Of a stretch of DNA of 64,000 bases, positions 29,849 to 42,130 are shown piece after piece (the first letter of the stretch is position 1; every line of letters begins with the position of its first letter). The DNA comes from Zhengitettix transpicula. Taxonomy: Eukaryota > Arthropoda > Insecta > Orthoptera > Tetrigidae. Below the pieces are notes generated by a model. The model did not search any database and was not told the origin of the DNA. It saw only the letters and a program-made list of their open reading frames with translations. Position numbers and translations under genes: made by a program. Location of the stretch: positions 19,193,307 to 19,257,306 of the forward strand of contig CM073594.1 of the NCBI GenBank assembly GCA_037074705.1. Reading direction: 5' to 3'.

Positions 29849-30168
29849 GGAAACCTGAGAGAGAATTCTCTCGCAGGTGAACCTTCCCAGAGAGCTCTGG
29901 CCGAGGTTACCTTTCGGGATGCCTTCACATCTCTCTGGTTTTTTGAACTAAGGTTCCCACATGCCGAGGCACCTCGGCCTGTTTTGAGGAGTGTATGTTC
30001 CGGGGTCATAGACCTTGGGCATACGATAAGAGTTGTCCTACGGTAAGAGTTCCTATTGGAATAGTCGGCCAGCTGCCTCCTAAACCGGTCAAGGCACGGA
30101 GAGGGGAATGCTGCGTCCCCACAGCTAACCCCTTTCCCGCCATCGGAAGGGCGTGGGACAAGTACCCA
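29849..30168 (+). mobile_element. Family A retroposon, 5' half (cluster unit 2)
   Basis: Contains the 5' stem-loop (GAGAGAATTCTCTCGCAGGT) and the middle part to GTGGGACAAGTACCCAATG. It then jumps back to the CTATTCC region of the next unit. A small duplicated piece (GTAAGAGTT..) at 30015-30050 suggests recombination between units. Confidence 0.85.
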
Positions 30169-30536
30169 ATGTAAGAGTTGTTCGCTATTCCCATTGGAAT
30201 AGTCGGCCAGCTGCCTCCTTAACTGGTCGAGGCACGGAGAAGGGAATGCTGCGCCTCCACAGCAAACTCCTCTCCCGCTATCGGAAGGGTGTGGGACAAG
30301 TACACAATGCCCAACCTACCCGATGCAGGTTTTTCTAGGGTTTTCCCTGCATTTCTTTAGGCGTATGCCGGGTAGGATCCTTAAAATATAGCCCGGGGGC
30401 CCCAGTTAACCCATGGCTACCTTCCTCCACCCCTCTGCATCCCCCCTTTCAAATCCCTCCCTATGCTATTAAAGGGGAGTTGCCCAAAGTGGATCACCCT
30501 CATGTAGCCTGTTGCCCTAAAAAAAAATATAAAAAA
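30169..30536 (+). mobile_element. Family A retroposon, 3' part (cluster unit 3)
   Basis: Runs from TAAGAGTTGTTCGCTATTCC to the A-rich tail. It is followed by AAATCTAAATTTG, the same 13 bases that flank the complete copy at 9.9 kb. Confidence 0.85.
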
Positions 30537-30571
30537 ATCTAAATTTGTAAAATCCAAGTCATTTTTCGACT

Positions 30572-30602
30572 TGCTGGGTGACTGGCGTTGCCCGGGTATT
30601 TA
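30572..30602 (+). mobile_element. Fragment of family B/C head
   Basis: CTTGCTGGGTGACTGGCGTT followed by GCCCGGGTATTTATTTG matches the shared head of families B and C with three differences. No matching body follows. Confidence 0.5.
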
Positions 30603-31825
30603 TTTGTATCAGACCGAAAAATTATTTAATTCTAAATGAATCTGTTAGCCAAGAAGTGATTCATATTTGTTACAGAACTTTCACACAAGTAAACACTCTA
30701 TATATAGACAGTCAATTTTATTTATTATATTTTATATTTGTCTGGAATTATAAAAAAGTTTTTTCTGTGTCAAGTTTCCCTAAATCAGGATTCCTATTAT
30801 AATGGATAAGGGAATTCAATGTCGCGTGACGTCATCTGGATTTGAAAACGCGATCGGACACGCAGATCTGAGGGCAACGTAATAAGATTCTCACCCCGCG
30901 GGATTTTGTGACGAACATTCGGCGACGGCCGAGTTTTGTCGAGCAAGAAGCCAACAGCGAATTGCTTAAATTGGAGTTGAGTATTTACGGCGTGGATCGT
31001 TTACATTTCAAGGAGTGCGCAGAAGAAACAGGAGCGGGGGGAGCAAACTTCTCCCAACAATGAGCCACTGGCGAGAAATTTTTGCGGTAATTATATCTGC
31101 CAAGGCGGGCATTACGGCGCGACTTTATTGCCGGCAGAAACATTATCTCCGCTATTAAATTATACCGAACGCCCTGCCTCAATTACCCCCACGTCTCTTT
31201 TCCCCGAGGCCAATCCATAGTATTCTCATCCCGTATTTGTCCCTTGAAATCCCACCAGAATCGCGTTCTACGACTGTGATGAGGTTGGAAACCCGCGTTA
31301 ATAAATTTTCCCCCTTTTTCGAGATTCGTTGACGTGACGCAGTGTCACCACAGTCTCGTTTCCAAGGTCTCGTTATCGGGGCTGAACCGTATCGATAGTG
31401 GCCATTTACAGACAATTGGAGTCGAAAATTTAACACATGCTCGTGTAGATGAAGCACAACCCTCTGTATACTTTTTCCACGTTCCTCAAAACCTTGGAGA
31501 ATGTTCTCAACAATCTAACCGATCTATTTATGGCAAAGCCGTCATTCATCGAACAAAGTTTATTAGCGTTACGGTTAGATTTTCGACATAAAGGTGTATA
31601 TTCTTGTGGGGATACGGCTCCAGGTTGATATTGCCAACCTTACAGGTTTAAAATGTCAACGAAAACACTTTCTTCGAAATCGGTACGACCATTTTATTGT
31701 GATCAAACTCAGAATAACAGTCCGGATTACTTAATGATTCAAAAGAAAATAAACTATAATTTCCTGATTATAAGCATTGTACAGGAAAAAGTATTATTTT
31801 ATTTGTACAGCCTGGTTCTGACTTT
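30603..31825. other. GC-elevated unique stretch; no gene seen
   Basis: 30820-31460 is clearly less AT-rich than its surroundings, has a TGACGTCA at 30827, and lacks repeats. Open frames are short and unconvincing. It is a candidate regulatory or otherwise conserved non-coding region. Confidence 0.35.
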
Positions 31826-32330
31826 TTTTTTAGGGTAACAGGCTACATGAGGGTAATCCACTTTGGGCAACTCCCCTTTAATAGCATAGGAAGGGATTTG
31901 AAAGGGGGATGCGGAAGGGTAGAGGAAGGTAGCCAAGGGTTACTAGGGCCCCCGGGCTATATTTTAAGGATCCTACCCGGCATTCGCCTAAAGAAATGCA
32001 GGGAAAACCTTAGAAAAACCTGCATCGGGTAGGTCGGTCATTGGGTACTTGTCCCACGCCCTTCCGATAGCGGGAGAGGAGTTTGCTGTGGGGACGCAGC
32101 TTTACCTTCTCCGTGCCTCGATCAGTTTAGTCGGCAGCTGGCCGACTATTCCAATGGGAATAGCGAACATCTGTTACCGTATGCCCAAGGTCTGCGACCC
32201 CGGAACATACACCTCTCAAAACAGGCTGAGGTGCCTCGGCTTGTGGGAACCTTAGTTCAAAAACGGAGAGGAAAAGGCATACCCAAAGGTAGCCCCTTCG
32301 TATCTTTCCTAAAATGTTCTGCCTGACATG
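31826..32330 (-). mobile_element. Family A retroposon, near-complete copy
   Basis: Minus-oriented. The T-run at 31826-31833 is followed by AGGGTAACAGGCTACATGAG and all family blocks to CTTCGTATCTTTCCTAAAAT. It lacks the terminal stem-loop and abuts a foldback fragment. Confidence 0.87.
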
Positions 32331-32400
32331 GATCACAGAAACGTTGTGTGGTATTTATATTACCTTTTTTGTCTGAATTGACTATCTTCCTTATTCATTA
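32323..32400 (+). mobile_element. Foldback arm fragment related to FB1
   Basis: GGATCACAGAAACGTTGTGT, GGTATTTATATTACC and TTTTTTGTCTGAATTGACTA correspond to the right arm of FB1 in the same orientation. The CTGACGA part of the module is damaged (CTGACAT). Confidence 0.65.
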
Positions 32401-33127
32401 AGAGATATTCATGCTAAAATTCCGAGAGTGAAGGTTACTTTGATCTTAGAGCATCGACTTGGAAGGTTTACTTTCAATCTGAGTTAATCAAATTTCGGAG
32501 AAGCTCCTCAGGTAAGGAGGCCGGCCTGTATTTTTCCTTTGGTCCGCATCTTTCTTCCGGGGATTATTAGCTGCCGGCCCGTCATAAATACAGACTCGTA
32601 CCGTTCGTTAATCTGCTAACTTCGGCCGACAAGAAACGCACTTTGTGCACATATAAAACGCATCTTTACGATGATTGTCGAGTGTTCCCCCCGTGCAAAC
32701 AGCGAATTAGCCGTTGTTTGGGCAACGTGCCGCGTAGCGAATTATTTTGCTCGGCGCTCGGCAAGTAATAAAAGTTAACGCCCCCGAAAGTTCTCGAGTC
32801 TTTATGATAATTCGCCACAGGGAACGCGCTATCGGGCTGCACCACGAATATAAGCAATGCTGAACCAAGCGCAAATGTATCTTTGGAGTGTACCAAGTCT
32901 GCTCACGAAGGTGCGGGGGGGAAAAGAAAACGACTGTTGACCAGAAAAGAGATCCTACTCGTGAGCAGACAATTTCTTTTCCTATACTTCAAACTAGTGC
33001 AATGAGAAGAATTATCTGGAAGATGACAGCTGTTAGAATAAACCGCATGAGCGAGAGGCCTGACCTGAGAAACGCCGCCGATGTCTGACTGTTTTTCAGA
33101 ATTAGTAATTCTGTAGAACGACATTTT
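32401..33127. other. GC-elevated unique stretch; no gene seen
   Basis: 32500-32880 has balanced composition with motifs such as GCCGGCCCGTCATAAATAC (CATAAA is a Caudal/Hox-type core). It shows no convincing coding signal. Possible enhancer. Confidence 0.3.
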
Positions 33128-33484
33128 TCACAGTGAATAAAATGGATAAGACTTCTCGGGGATTCCAGCCGGGTAAAAGATTCGACAGCACGCGACGTTT
33201 CGATAACTGCCAACGCCATCTTCGTCAGCAGAAGAATAATTACCGACTAAATGATGTTTCATGCGATCGTTCCGTGCTGCGTGAAAGAGATTTAAATTAA
33301 GGGGTGGCAGAGTATCGGATAAAGGGGGGCGCAAATGGACCATGGGCGAAGAGTACTCTGGAGAAAACCGTGGGAACGCAGCAGGAGAGCTCTGGAGGAT
33401 TGGTGAGGAATTCTCGATTCCATTCACGCTGTTCAAGTACTCGCGATTAATATTCACAGTCACCGATCTTGTGGGCTTTATCAA
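33128..33484 (-). mobile_element. Possible retroelement 3' remnant with hairpin module
   Basis: Minus strand open for 118 codons, starting MIKPTRSVTVNINREYLNSV and rich in Ser, Pro and Asn. The reading runs straight through an ACGTTTC hairpin module at 33195-33228. The layout (a low-complexity C-terminal reading followed by a hammerhead-like hairpin) is reminiscent of the 3' end of Penelope-like elements, but no GIY-YIG motif is visible. Low confidence. Confidence 0.25.
33195..33228 (-). other. Hairpin module (hammerhead-like)
   Basis: The minus strand reads CTGACGA, A, GATGGC, loop GTTGGCA, GTTATC, GAAACGTC. The stem GATGGC / GTTATC pairs over six positions with two G-U wobbles, and its sequence differs from the other copies. 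Confidence 0.5.
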
Positions 33485-36400
33485 GTATAAAAGGGGGGGG
33501 GGGGTATTGAAATTTTAAGTCCCTGTGTTGTTTCTTGGCCATTCAAGAAACAATGAAAAACATCTCAACCAGAAGAGCAATCTTAACATTACCACCGTCT
33601 GCTATGTGTTATTTACGAAAGTTATGCCTTCAAAGTTATTTTTACTTAAGCTCCTCATTTCAGGCTAGCGTGAAATTATAAATTAATTTTCCTAATTTCA
33701 GAAGAAAAGCTGAACTTTTTCCGTCTTCAGTGTAATCAGATCCCACTCGAATCTTTTTATAGGACTCAAATCATTGCCAGTTGAAGTATAATTTTATTTT
33801 ATAAATGAGGTACAAGTACGGAAGTACTCGACGGTAGCCGTGATTTTGCCAGTAAATTCCTTGCGACGAAGAAAGAACAGTGTTTTCGCTCATCAGCATG
33901 TGACGACGGACGTCAGACCAACGTCTATTACCAACATCACGGATGCTCTGCTCTTCGCTCTTCAATCATTAATTAATTACTTTATCAGTTGAGCACGAAT
34001 AAGCACAGATTGTTTCTCACCTGCCGTAGATACACGGTTAAATTTGTTGACTTTCTTCAGCATTCAGCCATTTTCAGATAGGTTTCTCTTTGGACGCGGA
34101 CTGTTGGATTCGTGGTGAACACCAATCCATATTTTCCGTTCAGAAATTGGTTCAGATGACTCAAGGTATTCAAGGTATTTAGAATCACATCTTGAAAGGT
34201 CTTCTCAAAGTCCTCCGTTACCAGTTCCAAACGCCAAATCTCGTTTATATCTGCTTGTATTTCGTCGCATACAATCGATTTTATCTCACTGTTGACATCT
34301 ATCGATTGTGAATCAAGCATTGCGATGCCCAGGCGACCGTCGACGCACTCTCATTCGTTCTGTTGTTGTATCGGACTCTTTTTATATTTACAATTTATTC
34401 TTCTTTCAGTTTTTTACGATACTTATTTGCTTATTTTGAAAATATTACCCCCACGTTTAAAGTTTAACGAGAAATCAGTCCAAACTCAACTCTTCAACAT
34501 TATATATTTTTCTCACTGTTGTCACTATTAATATTACATATCACTTTGTGCAGCTCGCACAAGGTCGCATTCGTACGTTCTCTCTAACTATTCTAATTTT
34601 TTTTGCTCGTCGAACCGGTGATATCCCACTGCAACTGGCGGATACGTTATGGCGGCCTGTGACGTCACTCGCTCGAAAAAGAAAGAAATGTCGAGTAACA
34701 TTTTTACAGGTGTTATATCTATTTAGATATGCCCTATGGTTAGTAAGATTTGTTTGGCATACAGAACAACCTAAGATCACCTTCCGTCTTGTGTTCGCCA
34801 AGACAAGTGGTTTTAGCCTTTTCCAGAAAATAATAAAATTGTGTGCTGTACATTTGAATGAACCAGTTTTCAGGCTGCTGGCTGAGACACGTAGACACAC
34901 CAAAAATTTCCTTGTTTCGTAACTGAGTGAAGAGGATCTATCAGTTGTCCTTCATACGAGTACCTGGTGTAAGTAACGTTTGATAGTGAGAAAGTTACCA
35001 CGGATTAAGTTGGATTCTTGGCTTTAGAAGCATTTGTGGGGCTGGTGCGATGGCCGTCGGCGAGACAGGATACGTGTGGGTCAAAGTCCCCCGCCCCGAA
35101 AAGTGGCCTTGCGGAATCTGGGTCCACCGCTACGTGCTAACACACACACACACACACACACAATCCTCAATGCACGCAAACGGACATCTGCAGACATCAC
35201 GAATTTATAACGCAAAATTTACTCTACGCCTGACGAACAGTAGAATTAAACAAACGCCGTTTCTGAGAAGTTCTCGGCATTGACAATTGACGGAACAACA
35301 CGCGTCTGTTGATGCTCTTGGTCTTGAATGAACGTCTATGTGTGTGTGTGTGTGAGTGTGGCTAACAGGGAGAGCAAGACAAGTGCGAGAAGTAATGAGA
35401 GTCACGTTAGCACATTCTCGTGAAACTCCACCTCGAGGGGAACAATGAAAGCATCACTTACTTAACCACGTAATTCATTTCACGCAGATACGTTGAGCGA
35501 ACTCGGTGAAGCGTGCAAATGTTCTGAAGACGGTCTTGTTTATGGCTCGTCACGTCAATAGTCTTTCTTCTGCGAGCCAGAAAGAGCTCTGTGAGCCTTG
35601 AATTTATCTGTGATAATTGTCCTGTTGATACCGGGCAAAAGAGTTGACATGGCTAACCCTGATGGGGGTGAAACTATGTAGTCGTCATACATTACCGCAT
35701 GTCCTGCGACTGCTGCAGCTTGACCCATTTATCCTTGCAGAATTCCAGCAGGCGACGTGGTGCAACACGCGACTATCACAAACAAGTTTCTTCCACGTAA
35801 CACGTGTTCGCACCGAGGCAAGAAAAGCCTCAAGAATTTTCCATACAATTATTGCAAAATTGGGCCAAGAAACACGTGGAGTAGTTTTTGAAGAAACGTC
35901 TTTCCCGGATATTAAAACAAAGTTACAGATTCGCTGTTGTGATCGGCCATTTTGAACCTGTAGAGGACTCGCTGCTCTCAAACTGCCAACTGATCCATAA
36001 TGGATGACCAGTTCTACTTTCCACTATCGGCTAACCGTTGGTGCTGAGCTTTTACAGACATTTGCTTTGCATGTGCAGCAACGCCCGCCAAGGACCTTAA
36101 TTACTTGCGTCCACAAATTCTCTGAAGGAAATCATACAAACGTTTCAAAACAAAGCCCTACGAGTGACTGAATGCACAGTGGTCCGTCCCTAATATCAAT
36201 ATTTAAAGTGGCTTATCCATGCCAGTAATAATAGAAAATCTATCCAACTGTAGCTTGACACATAGCGACCGATCTGAAGTACAACCAAATAAATTATTGA
36301 ACAGTTGAATAAACCAAGCAGAACAATTAAGACGTATATAAAGATTTAATCCAGCAGACTTGCCAGAAAGATTTAACAATCGTATGATATGGCTGAAAGG

Positions 36401-38002
36401 CAATAAATTTAAAGTGTCGAAAAAAAGAACTTATTAGCTGATGTAGAGATAATTCCACATTAAAAAAAATTCTCGAGCCGTGTGTTTTGATTGGTTGGCT
36501 TCTACAGGCTCCACCGTCAGCGCCGAGACTCGAAGTTCTGACGAAAACGGACATTCAGCCCCGGACATTCGTTGAAAACAACTGCCAGCAAGAGCCAAAC
36601 ACGAAGCTTAGTGTCAGTCAGTGCTGACTTACAGCGAAGCAGCTGTATTTTTATGGCAAGCGACACTGGGAGTTATTGCGATATTGCATCGAGGATCGGC
36701 TTTACGATGCGAGCAGGTGTTGCTTGCTCAGTTTATCGACAGACGCCATTGCGTCAACAAGGAGAAAGAATGCGTGACTCTGAAATTAATATTTACAATC
36801 CTGGGTGTGGTGATTGCTATTTCCTCAGTTGGATGCGACGCCAACAAAGCTGCCAGTTGTCTCTGGCTTCTGCGCTTCTCTTCAATGCAATCCATTATGA
36901 ATGGATGAAATAAAATCATTGGTGAAGGCGTGTCATCACCGCTACTAATAATCCAAATTACAATACATGTTGATTCGTGATCAGATAATTTTCTGCGATA
37001 TATTTCTAAATGTTTGGCGTCGGTCGGCAATGGCGAAAGGCCGCCGCTATGACTTTGTGTTCGTGGAAATTTCGCAATCTCGCGTCTGAGTCTGGGGCGC
37101 GTTCTTTTCCTCGTCACTTTGAGGCCGGCCATCGCGGCTGACCAGGGGACGAAGAGGCAAGGAATGCCACGCACCCCGGGGCGACCCGTGACAGATGCCT
37201 CAGGCACAATGGGGAGAGAAATCCACAAAGGAACTACAATGCCAAGGTCTGACAATGAGGCCGCCGCGCCGGCTTCAAGGAGCAAACGCAATGAAGCCAT
37301 TGTCCGTGAGCGCACTTCCACAACCTGCGAGGGCGACCACGTGGTACAACCATCCGACACAATTACATCATTACACTACACATTTCATCAATAAAAAAAT
37401 AGTACTTCTCGCACTTGTAATAGCTTACTTAACAATTCCGTTATATTTTTAAAATATAACGCCTGTTTTTATACACAGCTAATTTAATTATTTAGGTACA
37501 TCATTTACCTTCGCTTGCAATAGTTGACAAGGGGAGTTAAGATTTCAGTCATGATGATTCCAACTTCTGAATGTCTCAGCTAGTAATTAATCCTCACAAA
37601 TCTGCACGAGATCATATTATAACTGTAGACTATAAGAACTGACCGCTTCTACAATGAAATATTATTGGGGTTTTCAACATATACATAGTACTTCACGTTT
37701 TTTTAGCTGTGAACTTCTTCCGGGTTTCTGCGTGAGGATTGTGGAGGACCACTGGAAAACCTGAAGATCATCGCAGATGGTAATAAGGCACCTTTCCTGA
37801 CCGATCACAGCTACGTCCTGGAGACAAGATTCAGGAGGGGGACGGTAGAATACAAACGATATTACAGTATATATTATCCAATACTTTTCATGAAACTGAA
37901 ACGTGCAAAACCAGTCTCTGATCTACGCCTCCAATCCTCTCTGAAAGACACGAAATTTATATTGCTTACACGAAATGCAGACAAAATAAGTGATAAAACA
38001 AG
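33485..38002. other. Mostly unique sequence; no confident gene
   Basis: Contains a G-run at 33489-33500, an AC run at 35141-35161, a TG run at 35338-35354, and a GC-elevated area at 36480-37360. The minus frame at 36728-37360 is open for 210 codons, the longest non-repeat open frame in the window, but it shows no known domain, no splice-site structure and little sign of codon bias. The minus frame 34057-34320 (87 codons) is rich in Asp and Glu but also unrecognised. TGACGTCA lies at 34660. Confidence 0.4.
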
Positions 38003-38085
38003 TATCACACAACGTTTCTGGGATCCTTGTTCCTTTCTTCAGGTGCTAAGACGAGCCGAGAGCGTTGTGTAGTATTTCTATTATC
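38003..38085 (-). mobile_element. Foldback arm fragment related to FB1 with hairpin module
   Basis: AGTATCACACAACGTTTCTG, GGATCCTTGTTCCTTTCTTC and AGGTGCTAAGACGAGCC match the left arm of FB1 closely. The minus-strand module at 38012-38042 reads CTGAAGA...GAAACGT. No opposite arm follows. Confidence 0.7.
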
Positions 38086-38452
38086 AAATATTTATATAGC
38101 TAATTCAATCAAATGAGATGGATACATACAATAATACAACACTGCGAATAGCAATACAACACATGGTAAAACCGATTTATTGAAAACAATATTTGTATCT
38201 TTCATTCCATTTCGTTGGAACCTCCTTAGATGAACAATTATAAATCAATTAGCTACAGTCCTAGATTAATATTACAAGCTATTTTTATTTCTCGTGTTTA
38301 CATAAAAATTGCTTTCTTTAAATTTTTAACAAATTCATCTGTACTAAATGTATTTTGTGCTTGTGCACGTGAGGAGGTTGCAAGAAAAGCAACGACACAT
38401 CGTTATTTTATTAAATTGTTTATGATATCTTGGCCGGTTCATTTATCGATTC

Positions 38453-38465
38453 AATTGATGTTAGA
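38453..38465 (+). repeat. Left target-site duplication of the LINE
   Basis: AATTGATGTTAGA, identical to 39424-39436. Confidence 0.85.
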
Positions 38466-39423
38466 GGCTTCCACACCAAGTTTTTCTACTCATAAAAATC
38501 ATACCTGTCGCAGGGATGCTTCCAGGTCCAATTCGAGGTGACAATACTCAGCATGTCAAGATATCAACTCCGGCATTCCGCAGGGAAGTGTTCTTGGTCC
38601 CTTTCTGTATCTACTATATACAGCAGACATCCCCACCACGGACAACACCCTAATCGCCACCTTCGCAGATGACACCGCCATAATGTCAACAGATATTGAT
38701 GCGGACCAAGCAACTGAGAATCTCCAGATACATCTCAACCTTTTAGAAAACTGGCTCTCAACCAATGGCGCATCAATTGCAACAAGTCCACGCAAATTAC
38801 GTTCACAAATAAACGCTTGACGTGCCCGCAAGTTAAAATATTCAGTGAACCTATCCCAGTAAAAACCGAAGTAAAATATCTAGGGATCCGTCTCGACCAA
38901 AAACTGACATGGAAAAACCACATAAAAGCCAAAAAGGAACAACTTAAACTAAAAACATGCACTGGCTACTTGGACCAAAATCCCAACTCTCTACTGAAAA
39001 CAAACTGCTTCTATATAAAACCATACTAATACCTATATGGTCTTACGGGATCGAATTATGGGGATGCAACAAACCATCAAATATCAAGATCTTGCAGACT
39101 TTTCAATCAAAGACATTGCGTACCCTAGTCACTGCAACCATACACTCCATCACGACCTCAAAATTCCATTTATTTCAGAAACCGTCAAGACGTATGCCAC
39201 CAAAAGCAAAGAAAGAACAGTAAACCACCGCAACCTCTACCTCCAACAACCCAAGAAGATTGAAGAGATTATGGCCAGAAGACATCACTAAATAAATCCA
39301 GGAGACCCGCCACTGGACGGTGCCCTACTCAAGACAAATAGCTTTAATAATTAAACAATTTACTTATTACTCTAAGTGTTAAGAGTAGATTGTAAATCAG
39401 CAACCGAAATTAAAAAAAAAAAG
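38466..39423 (+). mobile_element. Jockey-like LINE, 5'-truncated, with 13-bp TSD
   Basis: It encodes the C-terminal half of a non-LTR reverse transcriptase: GIPQGSVLGP, the catalytic FADDT (box C, both Asp present), EKYLGIRLDQKLTWK-like VKYLGIRLDQKLTWKNHI, and IPIWSYGIELWG. The frame shifts at about 38780 and again near 38960, so no intact protein remains. It ends in an A-run at 39411-39422. Flanking repeats AATTGATGTTAGA at 38453-38465 and 39424-39436 are a clean target-site duplication. FADDT with YLGI-LD-LTW is typical of the jockey/CR1 group. The insertion lies in otherwise unique sequence. Confidence 0.88.
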
Positions 39424-39436
39424 AATTGATGTTAGA
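39424..39436 (+). repeat. Right target-site duplication of the LINE
   Basis: AATTGATGTTAGA directly after the A-run of the LINE. Confidence 0.85.
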
Positions 39437-39548
39437 CATATGCAACTACTTCAATTTTTTTTCTAATCGCTATCTTAAATATTAATTCGTATTTGATTTA
39501 AGGTGACAGTAACCATTTAATAAATAAAAAAAAACAGCCAATATATAT

Positions 39549-39696
39549 AAATGTGTATTAATTAATTAAAACAAAAACCCATTACAATACAACGTTTTTG
39601 GGACTGCCTCAGGTAATATTTAATTTTTATTGTATATGCTAAATTAGAAGAACAATGCGCTAATGATTTTTTGTTTTAATTAATTAATACACATTT
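39549..39696. mobile_element. Foldback element FB5 (148 bp)
   Basis: Perfect 29-bp terminal inverted repeats starting AAATGTGTATTAATTAATTA and ending TTAATTAATACACATTT. The interior contains ACAACGTTTTTGGGACTGCC and TCAGGT, a decayed hairpin module. Confidence 0.8.
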
Positions 39697-40402
39697 TTCT
39701 GTCATGATGGCTGTTTTGTTTATTATTATTATATATTATTGCACATTCAAATTTGTGTATTTTAGATTATTATTAGTATATTCTAGAAAAAGTTGCACTT
39801 TTAATGGTTTTATTTTATTTACTGAGTTACAGCTCCACGATCCTCACACTGACGTTGAATCTTCCTTTTTCGTTTTTGCGGAATGAAGGATTGTATTGAA
39901 GCGAGACTTTTAACTGCCGGAAATCCCAACAGTCAAAGCAGAAAAAAAGGGAATAAAATTATATAAAATATACTCGATGGATCTTACAATAACAAGAAAC
40001 AAGTTAGTAGTGGCTTCTACAAAAAACACTGTGGCTGAATGATAAATGCGTCGTGAATGAATGATTCTTAATAATTAGTTTACGCTTCTGATTTGGGCTG
40101 CGTAGAAACAATATGGCAAGGTTCTAACCTAAATATTAAACAGAACATTTTATTAATACGACTTTCAACAAAGCATCTGAGCTCTTTCTATACGCTTAGA
40201 ACACAGAAATCCCTTGATGAAATTAGTTTCAACGGAACACAAATACTATTAATTTAATTTTGAGTTGGGAAACTTTGTTACGCGATACGATCACTTTCAA
40301 CGTTAGAAGACAGCTACGAGGCGTCAATAAAGGGTAAGAATAGTTGCAAGGACAGAACAAAAATTTACTCTGGATCGTAGAAAACATTAAACAAGATGTT
40401 GA
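39697..40402. other. No gene seen
   Basis: AT-rich unique sequence without recognisable features. Confidence 0.5.
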
Positions 40403-40432
40403 TATAATAATAATAATAATAATAATAATAAA
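40403..40432. repeat. AAT microsatellite
   Basis: About nine AAT units. Confidence 0.85.
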
Positions 40433-40529
40433 ATAAGTGAATAAATATAACGGTCAAACAGTCAGAAAAAAAAATTAATTAACAGTGTCATGAACACAAT
40501 TTCGACTCTAAACAGATGGACAATAATCT

Positions 40530-41126
40530 ATATAATAAAAAAGGATGTATATTTGTATGTATGTATGTATGTATGTATGTATTTACGTTGTTCTTTATAC
40601 AAATTTTATCGCGTGGACAGATTGCAACAAAAATTGGTACACAAATTCTTCAAAACACGAGAAACGGTACTGTGAGGGTGAGAAACGCCTAGCATACATG
40701 TTGAAAGAATTATAATTAAAAACCGTGATCCATAAATATTAAATTACTGCGCGCCAAGAGACAATGACGTCACGCGAGAGAAAGACGTTACTACGCAACG
40801 AACAAAGGAAATATCTCCTTTATTAGGAATGAAATAAAGCAGAAATATTTTCTTTAAATAAAAAGTATAATTTTATACAGCAATATTCCATCGAATGATA
40901 ATAAAGAAAAATACGAATTACTTTACCATCCTTGGGGAAAATGTAAGTTAATTTTCGCGCTGTATTAGTTGTGAGTCTAGCTAACAATTTCATCAATGTA
41001 ATATTTCGTAATGTATGAAGACTGAGTGACGATTATATCCTGAAATACTCAAGGAATATATTTAAGTATTCAATTAAATACTTTTTCGAGTTTATATAAA
41101 TAAGTACACGAGCAACGCCGGGCAAA
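40530..41126 (-). mobile_element. Family C repeat, copy 1
   Basis: Minus-oriented, about 97% identical by eye to the plus-oriented copy at 61132. The left end has (plus strand) AAAAAAGGATGTATATTTG and a TATG run, i.e. the element tail; the right end is the head (GAGCAACGCCGGGCAA). The interior carries GGCGCGCAGTAATTT next to TGACGTCA (40765-40772). Non-coding; the head is shared with family B. Confidence 0.85.
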
Positions 41127-41969
41127 GGGAAAATGATTGATTAATCATCGAGATCTCATCTGATGACGTCACAAATAAGGATGAAGACTTTTGTAAGTTC
41201 CTCTGTCGTCGCTGTTGTGTGTGTGTGTGTGCCACTACGAAATCCTGGAGCGTGGGTGGGAACTCCAAACCAGTCTTGCAAGCAAGCCAACCACCAAGCT
41301 TCCTTCCATTCATCAAGCCCAGTTCATTGCCCTAATTGATCGCGGTCCGCATTCGAATACCGCCATCTTTACATCGTCGTTCAATAATTCAATTCAAGGG
41401 AACTTACTAGACAGCAACACTATGAAACGAAGTCAAGTAAAACACAGGAAATCTCCAGAAAAGGTTTCATAGTATTCGATATCACCGCCAATTAACTGTA
41501 GCTACACGAGATCTCAACATTTCTTCAATTTAACCGATTCTCACAGCAAAAATCAACGCAGTTAATACAGCTCCTATTCTGCGATTTCATTTCAAAGTTT
41601 TACGTCACTTCCCCGAGAACAATAGCGGAAACTTCCACCAACTGACATGCATTGTATAAACTACAATTGATAATAATGTGGAGCTTTTGAAACAAGAACT
41701 CCGCGCACGGGTTGAGAGTAGTTCTGTATTTTTGTGTCACCAGTTCGAGTGCTTCACAGGGGTGGGGGTTTTGTTTTTAAGGCACCTTCTGGCCATTAGT
41801 GCTTCAAGGCACAGTGAAAACCCAAAGTCACTTGACGCAGCGGGGAGTTTCGCCTGGGAAAATCAGGAAAATGCGCAGGGGTTCTATCAGCTAGAACTAA
41901 TTACATGCACACAGACAACCGTAGCCAATGTTTTATGCTAAATTGGACCTCCAACTTGAAAATTAATAC

Positions 41970-42130
41970 TCAGAAAGATAGCCAAATACAGACAAAAGAA
42001 GTGAGTTGTTCAGTGTATGTCTCCAGGCTCTTCCGTTTTTATGCACCTGAAGAAAGGAACAAGGCTTTCAGAAACGTTGAGGGGTATTTATTTTATCACT
42101 TCTTTGGTCTGTATTTCTTTTTATTAGTTT
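41970..42130 (+). mobile_element. Compact foldback related to FB1 with hairpin module
   Basis: AGAAAGATAGCCAAATACAG and ACAAAAGAAGTGA on the left are complementary to TCACTTCTTTGGTCTGTATTTCTTTT on the right. The plus-strand module at 42047-42078 reads CTGAAGA, GGAACAAGGC, GAAACGTT. Most of the left arm is lost. Confidence 0.65.

Noticed and set aside
34548..34922. Overlapping 120-codon frames on both strands
   Set aside because: Open on both strands with no recognisable domain, codon bias or splice structure.
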